Assembly: GCA_948470005.1 (NCBI GenBank)
Contig: CAOKNI010000044.1
Location: 1-5,908, forward strand
Reading direction: 5' to 3'
DNA length: 5,908 bases
DNA from: an uncultured Mycoplasmatota bacterium
GTDB taxonomy: Bacteria; Bacillota_I; Bacilli_A; RF39; UBA660
A program made the position numbers and the translations under genes. The notes below the pieces were generated by a model. The model worked only from the letters and a program-made list of their open reading frames with translations. It made no database searches and had not been told where the DNA came from. This document shows, piece by piece, positions 5,642 to 5,908 of the stretch (the first letter of the stretch is position 1; every line of letters begins with the position of its first letter).

Positions 5642-5669
5642 AAAAAAATTATTATATATTATAGTAATA
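5642..5669 (-). terminator. Possible AT-only terminator after the zinc-ribbon gene
   Basis: On the minus strand TATTA (5669-5665) can pair with TAATA (5654-5650), with a few further A-T pairs inside and a tiny loop, followed by ATTTTTTT. The stem has no G-C pairs. It sits 15 bp beyond the stop of the zinc-ribbon gene, where a terminator is expected, but its strength is doubtful. Confidence 0.28.
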
Positions 5670-5683
5670 CATGATAAAAAATG

Positions 5684-5908
5684 TTACTGTTCACCACCAC
5701 AATTTTTACAAAATTTTGAGTCTTTATCAATTAGACTACCACAATGTTTACAATATACACGTTCATCTTTTGTAAGACCATCTTTTATAGCACGAGTAGT
5801 AATTTCAATACCATCTTTAGTAGCATCAGCCATATTTGTAGAAATATTTCTAATATCATCTTTTGATTCATCCATCATATATTTAGCAGCTTTAATCTGT
5901 CTACTCAT
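5684..5908 (-). CDS. Small protein with C-terminal zinc ribbon (74 residues visible, at the right edge)
   Basis: The C-terminus has the pattern C53-x2-C56-G ... C67-x2-C70-G, a four-cysteine zinc ribbon of the zinc_ribbon_2 type common at the ends of small Firmicutes proteins. It probably binds one zinc ion structurally. Residues 1-50 are charged and helical, with no membrane segment, and I recognise no further domain. The first visible codon is an ATG at the last three bases of the window (5908-5906). It may be the true start, but no ribosome binding site can be checked and the gene may extend further. The gene lies on the same strand as the MATE fusion, 166 bp upstream of it, with a strong promoter and a leader terminator between them. 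Separate transcription is therefore likely. Confidence 0.7.
   Translation of the reverse strand: MSRQIKAAKYMMDESKDDIRNISTNMADATKDGIEITTRAIKDGLTKDERVYCKHCGSLIDKDSKFCKNCGGEQ

Noticed and set aside
1..5908. Mycoplasma-type genetic code (TGA as Trp)
   Set aside because: Conserved tryptophans, such as that in the glycosyltransferase QRVRW motif, use TGG, and the full-length domains read through without any in-frame TGA.

Overview
The window is very AT-rich, uses AAAGGAG-like ribosome binding sites and extended -10 promoters, and ends genes with U-tract hairpins. This points to a low-GC Gram-positive bacterium (Firmicutes, Clostridia- or Bacilli-like). Tryptophans at conserved positions are encoded by TGG, and every complete gene ends in TAA or TAG. 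I see no sign of the Mycoplasma genetic code, although no TGA stop occurs here to prove the point. I cannot name the species.

Layout from left to right. (1) Positions 1-1418 look like an accessory block. It starts with the N-terminal 44 codons of a DUF1016/YhcG-type protein on the minus strand, with its own promoter. Next is an unrecognised 140-residue protein (247-669, minus), divergent from a small XRE-type regulator (775-1026, plus). A second small XRE-type protein (1173-1418, plus) follows. The 105-bp divergent gap holds a perfect 15-bp palindrome that supplies -35-like hexamers in both directions. It also holds a 9-bp inverted repeat whose right arm enters the regulator's start codon. 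(2) Positions 1482-3402 are a two-gene minus-strand operon: a PF06541-type (CmpB-like) membrane protein followed, 4 bp later, by a membrane-bound family 2 glycosyltransferase. (3) Positions 3541-5517 encode a 658-residue fusion of a MATE-type efflux transporter with a C-terminal cytidylate-kinase-like domain. A strong promoter precedes it, with a terminator hairpin between promoter and start codon. (4) At the right edge is a 74-residue protein with a C-terminal four-cysteine zinc ribbon.

How the parts may work together. The glycosyltransferase and the CmpB-like protein are probably co-translated and act in the membrane, perhaps on a cell-surface glycan. The MATE-kinase fusion is its own transcription unit and may be controlled by premature termination. 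The left block resembles a small defence or mobile-element fragment: a nuclease-family gene, an orphan gene and two XRE regulators. Only the DUF1016 identity supports that reading directly. At least three intrinsic terminators are folded into the 3' ends of coding sequences, which suggests tight gene packing.

The best candidates for something undescribed are the MATE-kinase fusion with its leader hairpin, and the divergent XRE / 140-residue pair with its two nested symmetrical elements.
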